A stretch of DNA of 64,000 nucleotides. Origin: Ophiura sarsii. Taxonomy: Eukaryota; Echinodermata; Ophiuroidea; Amphilepidida; Ophiuridae. Numbering within the stretch: position 1 is the first letter of the stretch; each line of letters starts with the position of its first letter. Where the stretch lies: positions 43,131,319 to 43,195,318 of the forward strand of contig CM069457.1 of assembly GCA_035610835.1 (NCBI GenBank), in the 5' to 3' direction. Position numbers and translations under genes: made by a program. Positions 14,001-24,110 of the stretch are shown piece by piece. The notes under the pieces were generated by a model. That model was not told the DNA's origin and made no database searches. It was given only the letters and a program-made list of their open reading frames with translations.

Positions 14001-17000
14001 ACTTGGACCGAGGAACAAAATCAGTGGCAAGAACGGAATTATTGGACAATAAGGCACTATAAGGTCCAACACCACCAAATCAGTTCCCTATTGCTTATGT
14101 GTGGTTAAGAGGTCAAGTTTGTGTTATTTTTTTTCACCTTTTAGAGCAAACTGGCTCGTTCAAATCATTGTTTTTATTGAAGATCTAGATGTCTTCTGCT
14201 TTAAAACAATCACTTTTGTAACCAGCATTTTTTTTCGCTGCGGGCCAATGATATCTATCCTAGGTACGACAGACTGCCTTAATCCTAAGATCAGAGATTC
14301 TAGCTCTAAATTGGTGGAAACAGTGAAATCGTGTAAAATGATACCATTCAAGAAAAAGCTAGAGATTTTGGGACTGATGTGGAGGAAATAACCTACAAAT
14401 GCAAAATTATGAAACATTTAGGTACATTTACAACATTTATTACCTTTTCTAGGATGTTAAATTTAGACTTATGGTGGGGTCAATCTTAATTTCAAACACT
14501 GCCGTGTAATGTCAGAATGCAAAATATGATTTGGTGGTGTGTACTCATAAGGGGCAAGATACTCTATCGGGGCAAGTACTTTATTGGGGTTATAAGGCGT
14601 GATCCATTTGACATAGTGGTAATCGGATTACACATCAATCAAGAAGAGTCTTAAAAAATACAAACAGCGCTCAAAAGAGGTAAATTTGAATGAAGAGGAA
14701 AATTTGATTTAAGTGAAAGGTTTTATCAGTCACACCTTGAAACATGAGATTGAATGTGATGTCTCGTCTTTAGTGGTAATCGGATAAAAAACCACTTCGC
14801 TGGGGAATTGTTCATCAATGCAAATTCTCCAGAAATTGGCGATCCCGGATGCGAATTTATTAACCGTACACACTTAGGGAAGACATCAAAACTCGACCGC
14901 CCGTTGACCGCCGGTTACGTTCGGTTCCGCCCGGTTCTTTCAGGTCAACTGTTTTACTGGTATATGAATATTCACGCATGCAACACTGAACAACCGCCGG
15001 TTGACTTAATGCCGTAACCGGACCAATTTACACTATCAATCTGTTACCTTGCGGTCATAATAGCGCACCCTAGGACTTTCGGTATTGATTTTAAAAAGTT
15101 AATTGAGCTATAAACAGATTGAAAAAGCCAACCCCAGCGAAAATCAATAGCTGTATTGTACTGGTTGTCAACTGAGACTTGAGAGCCCATTACTTCAAGA
15201 TTTTATTGCTCACGCGTGTGACGAGGCACTATCAACCGGTCGTGTTCACCAGAGTGTAACTATTTGACCTCATTATGTGTGTATATTATAACAGACGACA
15301 CGTTTTGTGAGAACCGGGCGGAACCGGCGGTTGCCTGGCAGTCGAGTTTTGACGTGATCCCTTACTGTATAAATGTATTGCTGTGCAATGTACATGTGCT
15401 ATGCGCTTTACTCCGTCAAGGATCAAATGTTGTTTACGGTAACAAACATCGCATCCCGGATGGCGATTTTGAGTAAATGTTGTTATGGCAAAATTTTCAG
15501 AGTTGCTCAGTTATATGGAGCAACGTTTAGTATCAGCTGATTATTATATACAAGAGACATGTGTCAGCTGGTGTGGGTCTCGGTTTCGTAATACGGGTTT
15601 CGTTATGAATAAAAAGACATTTTGTTTGCCATGGCACTGGCATGCAGACATACTTGCATTTGACTTAAAGGTAGACGATCCAATTGCTGGCCCGAATTTC
15701 AACTTGATGTTTTCTATTTTACATGAAAGGTCATATAATTGTCGCATTCCAAAGTTTGAGTTGCATAACTCCAATGGTTCTATTTTTAGAAGCACAAGGT
15801 CACAATTAATTTGCCCATTGAGTTATACACAAACTGGCTGGTGGTTAACCACCTTTGGCAGTAATTCACCACATTTTAGCCTATGATTTCTAAATGGAAC
15901 ATTTCTGGGCCCTAAGATTTTACAGACATAATGAGAAAAATATGGGGATTCTTCTGATATCAAAATATCTTGATGTGAAAAAAAATATCATAGCCTCAAA
16001 AAAGTGATCGGAACATACACCTTTAACACACACCCGTATACGCGTTATAATCTGGCATTTTGCGGGGTAATGAATTGTTCCGAAGAGGACCTTTCAAATG
16101 TTCAAGCGCGCCATCGAACGCCGCAGAATGGGGTCCAGGGGCAAAGGGTGAAACCCTCGACGGAAGTTTTAAAAAGTTCAGTCATTCACTCATACCTATA
16201 CGATGCTCTTGGGATAGTAGGGATCCTAGGGTAGGTAGGGGAGGCATGCTTGGGATAGACTGCTTGAGACTATTTTGACCCTTTTGGCGCGCCAAAGGTT
16301 CACAAATGTCTCAATGGCGTGTTTCCTATTGAATCACCATTTTTCTTGTCACAGAACAATTGTGCCAACTGGGTACAAGTCTAATGTTAATAAATACAGC
16401 TGACTGGGTCCCAGTCTACACATTAACAAGCCCGACCAACTTTAACACTTCTGTAATTGAGTCCCACGGCATATTTTAAAACGCTGTAGGAAAATCTGTG
16501 AGCCAATCCGAAGAGTGTACCACCCACAGTCTTTGGCCAATTAGATTGGCAGAATGGATTACCTTATTTTTGCACTACATATTACAGGCGAGGCGGAGGA
16601 TTTCCCCCTATCAAAATATGTAAGTTCCCCCCTAGCATATACTAGAATATTTCCAAAAATATTTGATGAATTTAAATAATTGTCAGCTAGAAAGATGCAC
16701 CCAATTGTTAGGCACATTTTTATACCAAATTTGTTGGCCTTGAGACAATGCAACGATAAGAAATTGTGCCATTTACCAATTTGTATACAGAAAAAAAAGT
16801 GGCACTAAATCGCACCGGCTATGGCTAGATTGTCCATACATCAATAAGCAGATCATATTCAATAAGCAGATCATAATCTTGTTTGTTAATTTTATGGACA
16901 AAACCAGCCATAGCCAGTGAGATTTAGTGCCACTTTTTTTCTGTATAAAATTGGTAAATGGCACAATTTCTTATCGTTGCATTGTCTCAAGGCCAACAAA

Positions 17001-20000
17001 TTTGGTATCAAAATGTGCCTAACAATTGGGTGCATCTTTCTAGCTGACAATTATTTAAATCCATCAAATATTTTAGAAATATTCTAATATATGCTAGGGG
17101 GGAACTTGCATATTTTGATGGGATATATTTCAAACACTTTGGTTTTCGTTCTCTAATATCGAGACGTAATTCCAGACCATCCGTTGAACAAAGTCTGGAA
17201 TTCCAGGCCTCGACTATTGATAAAAAAAAAGTTAGGAATTCCGAATTCCTGTATAGGGGTGGGGAGGGGGCAAGTATTCTGGATGAGCCCAAGTCAAGTC
17301 GGGGTCACGTCATCTCATCGGATGTAACGTGCGATGATGAAAGTAAATCACATGCTTATTGTAGGAGCTCTGAAGCCTTAAACATCTCCCACAGGGATTA
17401 TCTAGCTAGTTTCTTTAACTTTTCTTGAATGCGAAACAGCTTTGTGTTATACCGTATTTCACGTCGGGTCAATATGGGCCAACAGACATTAGCCGCCACA
17501 CATTGCTTCTGGATTTCGAGCAACGATGATCAGTTTTATAAAAGTTACATGGTTTCTAAAACACCTACCAGGTGCAAACACGAGAAATCCACAATTTCAC
17601 GACGGTAGAAAAACTTCCCTTCGCCACCAGATCGCGAGTTTTGCAAACAAGCACATAAGGGAACCACACAAACAAGGGTGGACGATCGTCATGCTCGGGT
17701 AGCGAACGAGACAAGAAACATACCAATACAAAATAACTATTCCAAATGGCACTAACACTTAACATACTTATTTGTTGTACTTGTTACAGGCGAGGCGGAG
17801 TATGATATATTGCAAACACTTCGGTCTTCATTCTCTAATATCAACCACTACATGATCGAACCATCGGCGAGTCTGCACAGCCAGTATGAGGATCGAATCA
17901 TCGGTAATACGGAATTCAAGAATATCACATTTTCATGGCAGCATCACACATTGGACTCCTACAGAAAATTGAATTTGAGACCTGACATGAAATTTGATTT
18001 CATCAATGCATTTGATTCTTTGTACTACGTTGATGATATAGATATTGCCCTGGAATATCTCTATTATCAATGTCTGGCGTCTGGAGGAGTACTTGTCATC
18101 AGACTAATATCGGGTAAGTGATAGACTCGCAGTAAAACTATCTTTATTACCAATGTCCAGCGTCTGGAGGAGTACTTGTCATAAGACTAATATCGGGTAA
18201 GTGACGGACTCGTAGTAAAACTATCTTTATTACCAACGTCCGGCGTCAGGAGGAGTACTTGTCATACTATATAGTATCGGGTCACATGATAGACTCGTAG
18301 TAAAACTGTCTCAATTATCAATGTCTGGCGTCTGGAGGAGTACTTGTCATAAGACAAGTATCGGGTACGTGATAGACTTGTAGTAAAACTATCTTTATTA
18401 CCAATGTCCGGCGTCTGGAGGAGTACTTGTCATAAGACTAATATCGGGTAAGTGACAGACTCGTAGTAAAACTATCTTTATTACCAATGTCCGGCGTCTG
18501 GAGGAGTACTTGCCATAAGACTAATATCGGGTAAGTGACAGACTCGTAGTAAAACTATCTTTATTACCAATGTCCGGCGTCTGGAGGAGTACTTGTCATA
18601 AGACTAATATCGGGTAAGTGACGGACTCGTAGTAAAACTATCTTTATTACCAATGTCCGGCGTCTGGAGGAGTACTTGTCATACGACTATATAGTATCGG
18701 GTCACATGATAGACTCGTAGTAAAACTGTCGCAATTATCAATGTCTGGCGTCTGGAGGAGTACTAATTGTCATAAGACTAGTATCGGGTACGTGATAGAC
18801 TTGTAGTAAAACTATCTTTATTACCAATGTCCGGCGTCTGGAGGAGTACTTGTCATAAGACTAGTATCGGGTACGTGATAGACTTGTAGTAAAACTATCT
18901 TTATTACCAATGTCCGGCGTCTGGAGAAGTACTTGTCATAAGACTAGTATCGGGTACATGAAAGACTCGTAGTAAAACTGTCTCTATTATCAATGTCCGG
19001 CGTCTGGAGGAATACTTGTCATAAGACTGATATCAGGTAAGTGATAGACTTGTAGTTAAACTATCTTTATTACCAATGTCCGGCGTCTGGAGGAGTACTT
19101 GTCATAAGACTAATATCGGGTAAGTGAACAGACTCCCAGTAAAACTATCTTTATTATCAATGTCTGGTGTTTGGAGGAGTACTTGTCATAAGACTAGTAT
19201 CCGGTATGTGACGGACTCGTAGTAAAACTATTCTTTATTATCAATGGCGCGCGTCTGGAGGAGTACTTGTCATAAGACTAGTATCGGGTAAGTGACAGAC
19301 TTGCACTAAAACTATCTAAAGTGCTCAACAAAAGAAAGTCGTACACTTTGTTTAGGTAATTTAAAGTAACTTTCTAATATTTGTTTACCAAACAGGCTAG
19401 ATAGACATTTATATGAATTATTTAGGCACATTTTGATACCAAACATAACACCTAACAACAAAGATAAACCATGATTAGCACCATTTATAGAAAATTAGTC
19501 ACTTTTCAAAAGTCACATTTTCAATACACTACGCGGAAGAAAACACCAATTGAATAACAAGCACATAATGCCCTTTATGTTCAGAATCAAATATCCCGCT
19601 CACTAAGTGTACGCCCAGCGCAGGGTAGTGTACATGGCTGCACTGTGCGATCGATTGCCCGCCGGTCAATCCGGTTAATAACAGTGTCACACACAGGGTG
19701 AACCTCGCACACACCCATTTCCCTCCCGGGGAGTAATTGAAAATGTGACTTTTGAAAAGTGACTAATTTTCTTTAAATGGCGCTAATCATGGTTTATTTT
19801 TGTTGCTAGGTGCTATGTTTGGTATCAAAATGTGCCTAAAAGATTCATCCAAATGTCTATCTAGCCTGTTTGGTAAAAAAACAATCAAAAGTTACTTTAA
19901 TTGACCTAAACAAAGTGTACGACTTTCTTTTGTTGAGCACTTTATATGGTCACTGTAGTGTCTCGCGTCTGGGGGAGTCATTGGGTAAGAGACAGATTAT

Positions 20001-20678
20001 ATTATCAATGTCTGGCGTCTGGATGAGTACTTGTCATAAGACTAGTATCGGGTAAGTGACAGATTCGTTTGTGTGGTGTATGGAGGATAAGAGACAGACT
20101 CGCAGTAAAACTATATCAGAGACCGGGTTCAAGTCCTGCGCCGCGCCGGTGAATGTCCTATGCTCCTTTTTCGTTGGGACATTTGCCGGTGTTAGTTATT
20201 ATGTGTTGTTATATTGTCTAGTGTAAACACCGTGGGTTGGACGGTAATCTGCTTTATATTATATAATGTATACAATTATAATCGTAGACTTTTGTATCGA
20301 TCTGGTTTACTTACAGATCGGGTTGGATTTGGCCCTTTATGGAGCGCGTTTCCGAAGCTTTATCCGAAGGCACAAATAACTTCTGCCAACGTCCGAGACT
20401 TCTGCAAGCGTCACGACCTACAATCTACGACTATCTACCAGATAGAATCACGTGATACCGATATCACGGGGTGCTTCGACGAAGAGCTTTCCATTGAGGA
20501 CGCCCTCATGTTAGATTTTTTCACACATACTATTGATTTTATGAAGGATGCACCGTCTAAACTAAAGCATGGGGTTTTGGATTTCCTTGGTAGTGAAATG
20601 TGTTCTGAGACCACATCGGATGGAAGACGGTCATTCGTGAGTGGGTCTGAATGCATCGTCATTGAAAAGAAAGACTAA
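3548..20678 (+). CDS. HNMT-like: Histamine N-methyltransferase-like protein, join(3548..3764,17790..18113,20317..20678), 300 aa
   Basis: The three exons join in phase (phase 1 at both junctions) into a 300-residue protein, close to the 292 of human HNMT. HNMT is a cytosolic class I SAM-dependent methyltransferase acting on histamine. Seen: motif I GSGAGEAEYDIL (residues 69-80) across the first junction; the SAM-ribose acidic motif EPSA (96-99); DFINAFDSLYYVDD (142-155), matching the HNMT strand-4 region; a C-terminal domain ending SECIVIEKKD, matching the HNMT IVIEA end. Donors are GTGAGT and GTAAGT, acceptors TTACAG. ATG 3548 was chosen because the upstream frame offers only TTG. Residues aligned to the histamine-contacting Glu28 and Asn283 of human HNMT are Arg33 and Ser289, so a histamine substrate is doubtful. 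The fold assignment is firm; the substrate is unknown. Confidence 0.93.
3978..4552. mobile_element. Tc1/mariner-like MITE (CAGTCATCA ends), copy 1
   Basis: Ends CAGTCATCACAATAAGTAAC and its reverse complement between TA dinucleotides (3976-3977, 4553-4554). Inner arms (gaccaggtaataaa; attacacgctaagaatgg) also pair. Related to 61392-61886. It sits about 210 bp into HNMT-like intron 1. Confidence 0.86.
4559..5169. mobile_element. Tc1/mariner-like foldback MITE, 611 bp, copy 1
   Basis: Inverted ends AAGGGTTCAACAAAAG, flanked by TA (4557-4558, 5170-5171). Arms of more than 200 bp pair almost perfectly (aaacaggctagataggcatt; gcaccatttaaaggaaaata). Its twin at 22824-23434 has exactly the same length. 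It starts six bases after the end of the element at 3978. No coding capacity. Confidence 0.88.
6160..6505 (-). repeat. Dispersed repeat family (GTGCCGCT ... CTCGGATTTGG), copy 1
   Basis: Reverse-orientation copy of the elements at 12137 and 54640. Shares accaaaccaaatccgagtac, gattcaaaac-type and gcgaaaatttgcc segments and the gtgccgctc end. The family has clustered 'aaatgggt' and 'aaaatagac' blocks rather than coding sequence. Confidence 0.72.
6729..6869. mobile_element. Short relative of the 14842 element (un-nested form)
   Basis: Carries cccgggcgcgaatttattaa, then gctatgcgctttactccgtc, and ends in atcgcggcccggt. About 140 bp, with no inner insertion, so it acts as the empty-site comparison for 14842-15462. 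Confidence 0.65.
7740..10795. mobile_element. Probable ~3-kb DNA transposon rich in an ATAACGTAATAAAC motif
   Basis: Bounded by an inverted pair: gtcaactctcatgaaaatag at ~7785 and its complement in ctgttttcatgagagttaac at ~10730. Between them a 14-bp motif occurs about eleven times. Direct: 8339, 8538, 8929, 10015, 10030 (one mismatch), 10185, 10353. Inverted: 7967, 9308, 9657, with shorter forms at 9487 and 9644. The outermost copies point inward, as subterminal transposase-binding repeats do. No long ORF, so non-autonomous if it is a transposon. Exact ends are uncertain. Confidence 0.5.
10863..11077. repeat. Long C homopolymers near a GTGGCGGATACAGG motif
   Basis: C-runs at 10867-10880, 10893-10907 and 11041-11077 (37 C). 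The upstream cagtggcggatacaggg resembles ends of hAT-type elements. Similar motifs beside C/G runs recur at 21780 (cagtggcggatccaggg), 33768 and 52394. No second terminus found, so no element is claimed. Confidence 0.5.
12137..12425 (+). repeat. Dispersed repeat family, copy 2
   Basis: Begins right after a G-homopolymer (from 12133) with gtactcggatttggtttggt, then gtgtgccgctggagattc, and ends gagcggcacgtcccc. Similar to 6160 (inverted) and 54640. Confidence 0.72.
12821..13955. mobile_element. TTAA-type palindromic MITE, copy 1 (interrupted)
   Basis: Left TTAA (12817-12820) then aggcata; right end ...taatacgctt before TTAA (13956-13959). The rest of the palindrome (gatcttttccagg, tctgatcataaatca, cgatacgattcctaattact) matches the copies at 21439, 23599, 42387 and 46878. 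An 869-bp element sits a few bases inside its left end. The TTAA target fits piggyBac or Kolobok families. Confidence 0.82.
12828..13696. mobile_element. 869-bp TIR element nested in TTAA MITE
   Basis: Inverted ends tgaaaacgtgcgcgcaagaa and, on the right, reverse complement tgaagacgtgtgcgcaagaa, both continuing into gtcaataagtcc. Flanked by TA, inside the first bases of the host MITE. The interior repeats relatives of the terminal motif (gtacttctttcgctcacgtt at ~13044; catacttcttgcactcacat at ~13520). No ORF of note. Confidence 0.78.
14069..14540. mobile_element. TIR element (ACACCACCAAATCA), copy 1
   Basis: Terminal inverted repeats acaccaccaaatca and its complement; 472 bp. An inverted, ~90%-similar copy lies at 37323-38077. 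This copy has an uninterrupted gatctagatgtc site where the other holds an insertion. The open frame inside it is not conserved coding. Confidence 0.8.
14842..15462. mobile_element. TIR element (CCCGGATGCGA) with nested element
   Basis: Outer ends cccggatgcgaatttattaa and right reverse complement ccgggatgcgatg. A short relative at 6729-6869 has the same flanks (gcgaatttattaaccgt; tgtataaatgtattgctgt; tgtttacggtaac) without the inner 465 bp. The inner element (14887-15351) has its own ends caaaactcgaccgcc and, on the right, reverse complement caaaactcgactgcc. Confidence 0.75.
16588..17230 (+). pseudogene. Decayed duplicate of HNMT-like exon 2, split by a foldback element
   Basis: At 16581 the sequence attacaggcgaggcggag reproduces the acceptor and first bases of exon 2 (17781-17801). 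After the foldback it resumes at ~17120 with atatttcaaacacttt, then ttctctaatatc, as in exon 2, and homology fades by ~17200. So the exon and acceptor were duplicated about 1.2 kb upstream and the copy was then interrupted. It cannot encode the domain. Confidence 0.8.
16598..17119. mobile_element. Foldback/MITE inside the duplicated exon
   Basis: A ~520-bp near-palindrome. Left arm atcaaaatatgtaagttccc and right arm rc atcaaaatatgcaagttccc are followed by long matching arms (aattgtcagctagaaagatg; caaggccaacaaatttggta) to a centre near 16840-16870. It separates the two halves of the exon 2 duplicate. The target duplication is not clear. Confidence 0.75.
17790..18113 (+). CDS. HNMT-like: HNMT-like coding exon 2
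   Basis: Follows acceptor ttgttacag (AG 17788-17789) and ends before GTAAGT at 18114. It encodes residues 73-180: the rest of motif I, EPSA, SWQHHTLDSY, DFINAFDSLYYVDD and GGVLVIRLIS, all in HNMT order. Reading through the donor meets a stop at once (GK, stop), so splicing is required. Its last ~45 bp plus the donor seed the tandem array downstream. A decayed duplicate lies 1.2 kb upstream. Confidence 0.95.
18071..20110 (+). repeat. ~83-bp minisatellite derived from the exon 2/intron 2 junction
   Basis: The unit contains cgtctggaggagtacttgtc, the exon 2 3' end (actaatatcgg), the donor gtaagtga, then agtaaaactatctttatta. Unit starts are near 18071 (the real exon end), 18154, 18237, 18322, and so on to ~19243. 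At least two more follow a transposon that splits the array at 19319-19942. About 17 units in all. Besides the real donor, GTAAGT survives in eight units; others have gtacgt, gtcaca or gtatgt. Units at 18237 and 18654 share a variant, indicating a 5-unit (~417 bp) higher-order period. Confidence 0.93.
19319..19942. mobile_element. Tc1/mariner-like foldback MITE inserted in the minisatellite
   Basis: Ends AAGTGCTCAACAAAAGAAAG and its reverse complement, flanked by TA on both sides (19317-19318, 19943-19944). It is a diverged relative of the 611-bp elements at 4559 and 22824: same layout, caaacaggctagata and accatgattagcaccattta near the ends. It interrupts the array, so it is younger than the array's expansion. 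Confidence 0.85.
20317..20678 (+). CDS. HNMT-like: HNMT-like coding exon 3 (terminal)
   Basis: Follows acceptor ggtttacttacag and runs to TAA 20676-20678. It encodes residues 181-300. DRVGFGPLWSAFPKLYP matches the GWDKLWKKYGSRFP segment of HNMT. ITSANVRDFCKRHDL matches ITSDDLTQMLDNLGL. The domain ends in IVIE. No close canonical AATAAA follows; AATAAC is at about 20684 and the first AATAAA is some 600 bp downstream, so the 3' end is undetermined. Confidence 0.94.
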
Positions 20679-20722
20679 CAAAGCAATAACATTTTCTAGG
20701 ACATAAAAAACAGAATCATACA

Positions 20723-20968
20723 TATCGAGGGCTGGGCGCCAGAAGGCCATGACTCAAGAAATGCTATTTTGAGATAATCGACTTTCAAATATTTGGGACT
20801 CATTGCAATACACTGTAGCACCCAACTTATGACTCTAATTTTAGTCAAATTCAGAGTATGGTTCTGAAAATCTAGGTTAGGCCTAGGCCTATATGGAATT
20901 TTTTTTGTACCAAAATATCAATTTGCCCAGAAGTTGAGTTACGACCTTCTGGCGCTCAACCCTCGATA
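20723..20968. mobile_element. Short TIR element just downstream of HNMT-like stop
   Basis: Left end tatcgagggctgggcgccag (continuing aagg) pairs with right end ccttctggcgctcaaccc (continuing tcgata). About 246 bp, no coding capacity. It begins 45 bp after the stop codon, so it may lie in the 3' UTR. Confidence 0.7.
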
Positions 20969-21438
20969 TAAACTACTAGCTCAATTTGTAAACATGGGTA
21001 AGACTGCAATGTTATACAAAGGGCTGGTTGGTTCGTTCGTTCCTGTATTGACTGGCAGCTCGTGGCCTCACAGATACTGTTTCAGTTGTTTCAGTTTCAG
21101 TTTTATTTGTTTCCATCTCAGTAAACATACACAATAACAATGGTATATAAATTACGAGTACACAAGAAGAGATGTGGCTGCCATGGCGCCAATCTAAAAA
21201 CGCAGAGCGTGAGGTGAGAAAGATGGCATCCAATGATATAATAATTACAAGAAATAATAATAATAGTATTTATAACATATCAATAAATAACATAATATCA
21301 ATAAATTGGAGTAATACATAAGATATAAGAACTGCGCCATAGATCAGAAGTACCAATCACAGAAAGGGAGTACAGCAGCAGCAATCGATCTTATTTGGTC
21401 AATCCATCGGGATCAAGGTCTGCATTTCCCCCCTTTAA

Positions 21439-21768
21439 AGGTATATTATGTGATCTTTTCCAGGGGACGCCCTCAATCCTCGAAAAGAATTTGAAGCAGA
21501 TTTTCTTGCATATTTACTTTTCTGATCATAAATCATAAATATATTCCAAGTTATAGAGCGATATGATTCCTAATAACCTCAAAATCATAATTTTAGAGTG
21601 AATTTAGAGTAAAATTATAGAAAAAATAGATTGTACCGCTCGGTACAATCTATTATCAAACCATGATTTTGAAGTAATTCGGAATCGTATCGATCTGCAA
21701 GAAAATCTGCTTTCATAGTAAAAATCAATGATAGAGGGCGCTACTTGGAAAATATCACATAATATGGG
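21439..21768. mobile_element. TTAA-type palindromic MITE, copy 2
   Basis: Left end TTAA plus aggtatattatgtgatc; the right end gatatttt-type arm is partly decayed (cacataatatgggta). The centre is a short hairpin with gtaccgctcggtac. Same arm sequences as the other TTAA copies. Confidence 0.8.
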
Positions 21769-22823
21769 TACTTGGAATTCAGTGGCGGATCCAGGGGCGG
21801 CTGCATTGCACTGCACTACACTGCTGCTCTGCACTGCATGAATGTAGGACTAAAATGATATGGTACACAAAATATACACATGTAATTGCAACAGTCCAAG
21901 AATTGAGTGACGATGGCCTCTTGTTTTGGGATTCCTTGGAAAGAATGCATGTTTTAGGCGTTTCATTTGTATATCATGTTTTCTTTTAATATTTGCTTCA
22001 TTATCTTGGTATGTAATATATATTTGTATATTATATAAAAATATATTTTTAAAATCTTCAGTTGTTTATTTTTGTGTGTGGGGGTGTGTGTGTATCTATC
22101 CGAAAGCTAGATAACTTGATACAACGCCCTGCTTCGTTTTGTCGTATCTCATTTCATTCAATATATTTTTGTATATAATATAAAATATCTTTTTATCAAC
22201 GTTTTTACTGTCATGGTCAATGTTTAAATATGGTGTAATTTAAGGCTTTTAGTAGTTTTTCAGATTTTACTTTGTAAAGCGCCCAAATGCCTTTTCTTAG
22301 TGATGGGCGCTATATTAAGTGCATTATTATTTTATTATTTTATTTAAACAAGTGTAATGATCCTTTATTGAAACAGGGAAGATGCATAGCATAACACAGG
22401 CTTTCTCAACTAGATTTACTGATGCGCCACATTTTAGTAACCAACTTGTTGAAGCTCCACTTGGTCATATTTTTTAGAATTTACAATGCCCCTCGTAAGT
22501 CAAGAATAATGTATTATGATATTGATACAAATAAAACAACACCTTTTTCAATCCTGTTCGTGTTGGAAATTAAAAAGATTGATGGCATCATTGCAATTTC
22601 GAAAAGAAAACATAGAAAAGCAAGATATTCAAAATTGCCAAGTATACTGGAATTAAAAATAATAATTAATTTGTTGAATTGAAGAAAAGAAAGAAGAAAA
22701 TGAAATACATGTTTATATTGTATGTTATAATAACGTTTTGTGTAACATGTTATATCATAATATTGTTAAATAAGTTGCATACACTGTAACAATACGGTAT
22801 AAGACACCAACTGCTTATATATA

Positions 22824-23434
22824 AAGGGTTCAACAAAAGAAAGTATACCACTTTGTTTATGTCATTTTGAGTAACTTTCAATTTGTTTTTGTCCAAACAG
22901 GCTAGATAGGCATTTAGATGAATCGTTTAGGCATAATTTGATACCAAATTTGCCCCCTAACAACAAAGATAAACCATGATTAGCACCATTTAAAGGAAAA
23001 TATCCCATTTTCAAAAGTCGCATTTCCAATACACAGCACGAGAAGAAATGGCCAATTTTTAACACACACATATGCCGTATTTATCCTGTACTGATCACCG
23101 CGCATATCCCTCAATGCGCGGGCTAATTCAAATGTAAACTGATGCATGGGTGAAGGATTTGAATGTAAAGGAATGTTAATGGATGGGGAGAACATGGACA
23201 GATTAACCAAATCTTCTCGTGCCGTGTATTGGAAATGCGACTTTTGAAAATGGGATATTTTCCTTTAAATGGTGCTAATCATGGTTTATCTTTGTTGTTA
23301 GGGGGCAAATTTGGTATCAAATTATGCCTAAAAGATTCATCTAAATGCCTATCTAGCCTGTTTGGTCAAAAACAAATTGAAAGTTACTCAAAATGACATA
23401 AACAAAGTGGTATACTTTCTTTTGTTGAACCCTT
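22824..23434. mobile_element. Tc1/mariner-like foldback MITE, 611 bp, copy 2
   Basis: Same termini, length and interior as the copy at 4559-5169, differing by scattered substitutions. Flanked by TA at 22822-22823 and 23435-23436. Near-identity implies fairly recent activity. No coding capacity. Confidence 0.88.
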
Positions 23435-23598
23435 TATAATATATAGTTGAAAATAAAGATTATACGCTACCTCAAAGAGGTTTAAAGAAAAGCATGGGTG
23501 GCTGTCTGACTTGTCGTAACATTTGTGAAAATGAGAAACTTCCATTTAATTTGTGTTAACCTATAAATCTGCTTATTTTTCGTATAAAATGCACTTAA

Positions 23599-23895
23599 CG
23601 GTATATTATGCGGTCTTTTCCAGGAGACGCCCTCAATACTCGAAAAAAGAATTAAAGCAGATTTACATTTCTGATCATAAATCGTAAATACATTTCAAGT
23701 TACAGGGCGATACGATTCCTAATTACTTCAAAATCCATGGTTTTATAGTGAAATTAGAGTATGAAAATAAACTGTCGGGTTAATCCGACAGTTTATGAAT
23801 TATGATCAGAAATATAAATCTGCAAGAAAATCTGCTTCCAAAAAAAGAATTCGAGGATTGAGGGCGTCTCCTGGAAAATATCACATAGTATGCCT
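23599..23895. mobile_element. TTAA-type palindromic MITE, copy 3
   Basis: Flanked by TTAA at 23595-23598 and 23896-23899. Arms cggtatattatgcggtcttt and agtatgcct. The centre carries actgtcgggttaatccgaca as a perfect small stem. Shorter than copy 4 through loss within one arm. Confidence 0.84.
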
Positions 23896-24110
23896 TTAAC
23901 ACAAAAGGCCTAGTGCTTTTATGTTAGCTAATTAGTATCAAAACTCTAAGACATACACTAATAAGGCGACGAAAAAACCCTGTTCTACATAACTGGCAAA
24001 CTAGTCCTCTTCGTATACCGTGTATAATTTCACTGTCACTCAATCGAACAACACCCTCTGATACTTCGCCTTGCGAAAACCGCTCCCGGACGAGAACCGA
24101 CCAATCCATA

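Larger units (their letters stand above)
3765..17789 (+). other. HNMT-like intron 1 (14.0 kb), repeat-filled
   Basis: No other conserved gene is visible. It contains the Tc1-like pair at 3978-5169; a direct repeat of ~45 bp at 5405 and 5944 (actggtaaaatgttgttata); a (TAA)n tract at ~6050; a dispersed repeat at 6160; short TIR elements at 6729 and 14842; an AT-rich duplicated segment (7000-7060 and 7632-7700, gattagctag); the ~3-kb motif-rich element at 7.74-10.8 kb; C-runs at 10863-11077; the nested TTAA MITE at 12821-13955; and the exon 2 duplicate at 16588. Stretches such as 11.1-12.0 kb and 15.9-16.5 kb show nothing I can name. Confidence 0.7.

Noticed and set aside
14101..14417. Open frames on both strands
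   Set aside because: They lie inside a TIR element whose second copy (37323-38077) does not keep the frame.
15485..15886. 133-codon open frame
   Set aside because: No recognisable domain, no homology I can name, AT-rich intron context and flanking repeats. Length alone is within chance for this much sequence.
20122..20150. Second tRNA-like B-box (gggttcaagtcc)
   Set aside because: No A-box or cloverleaf around it; a short match only.
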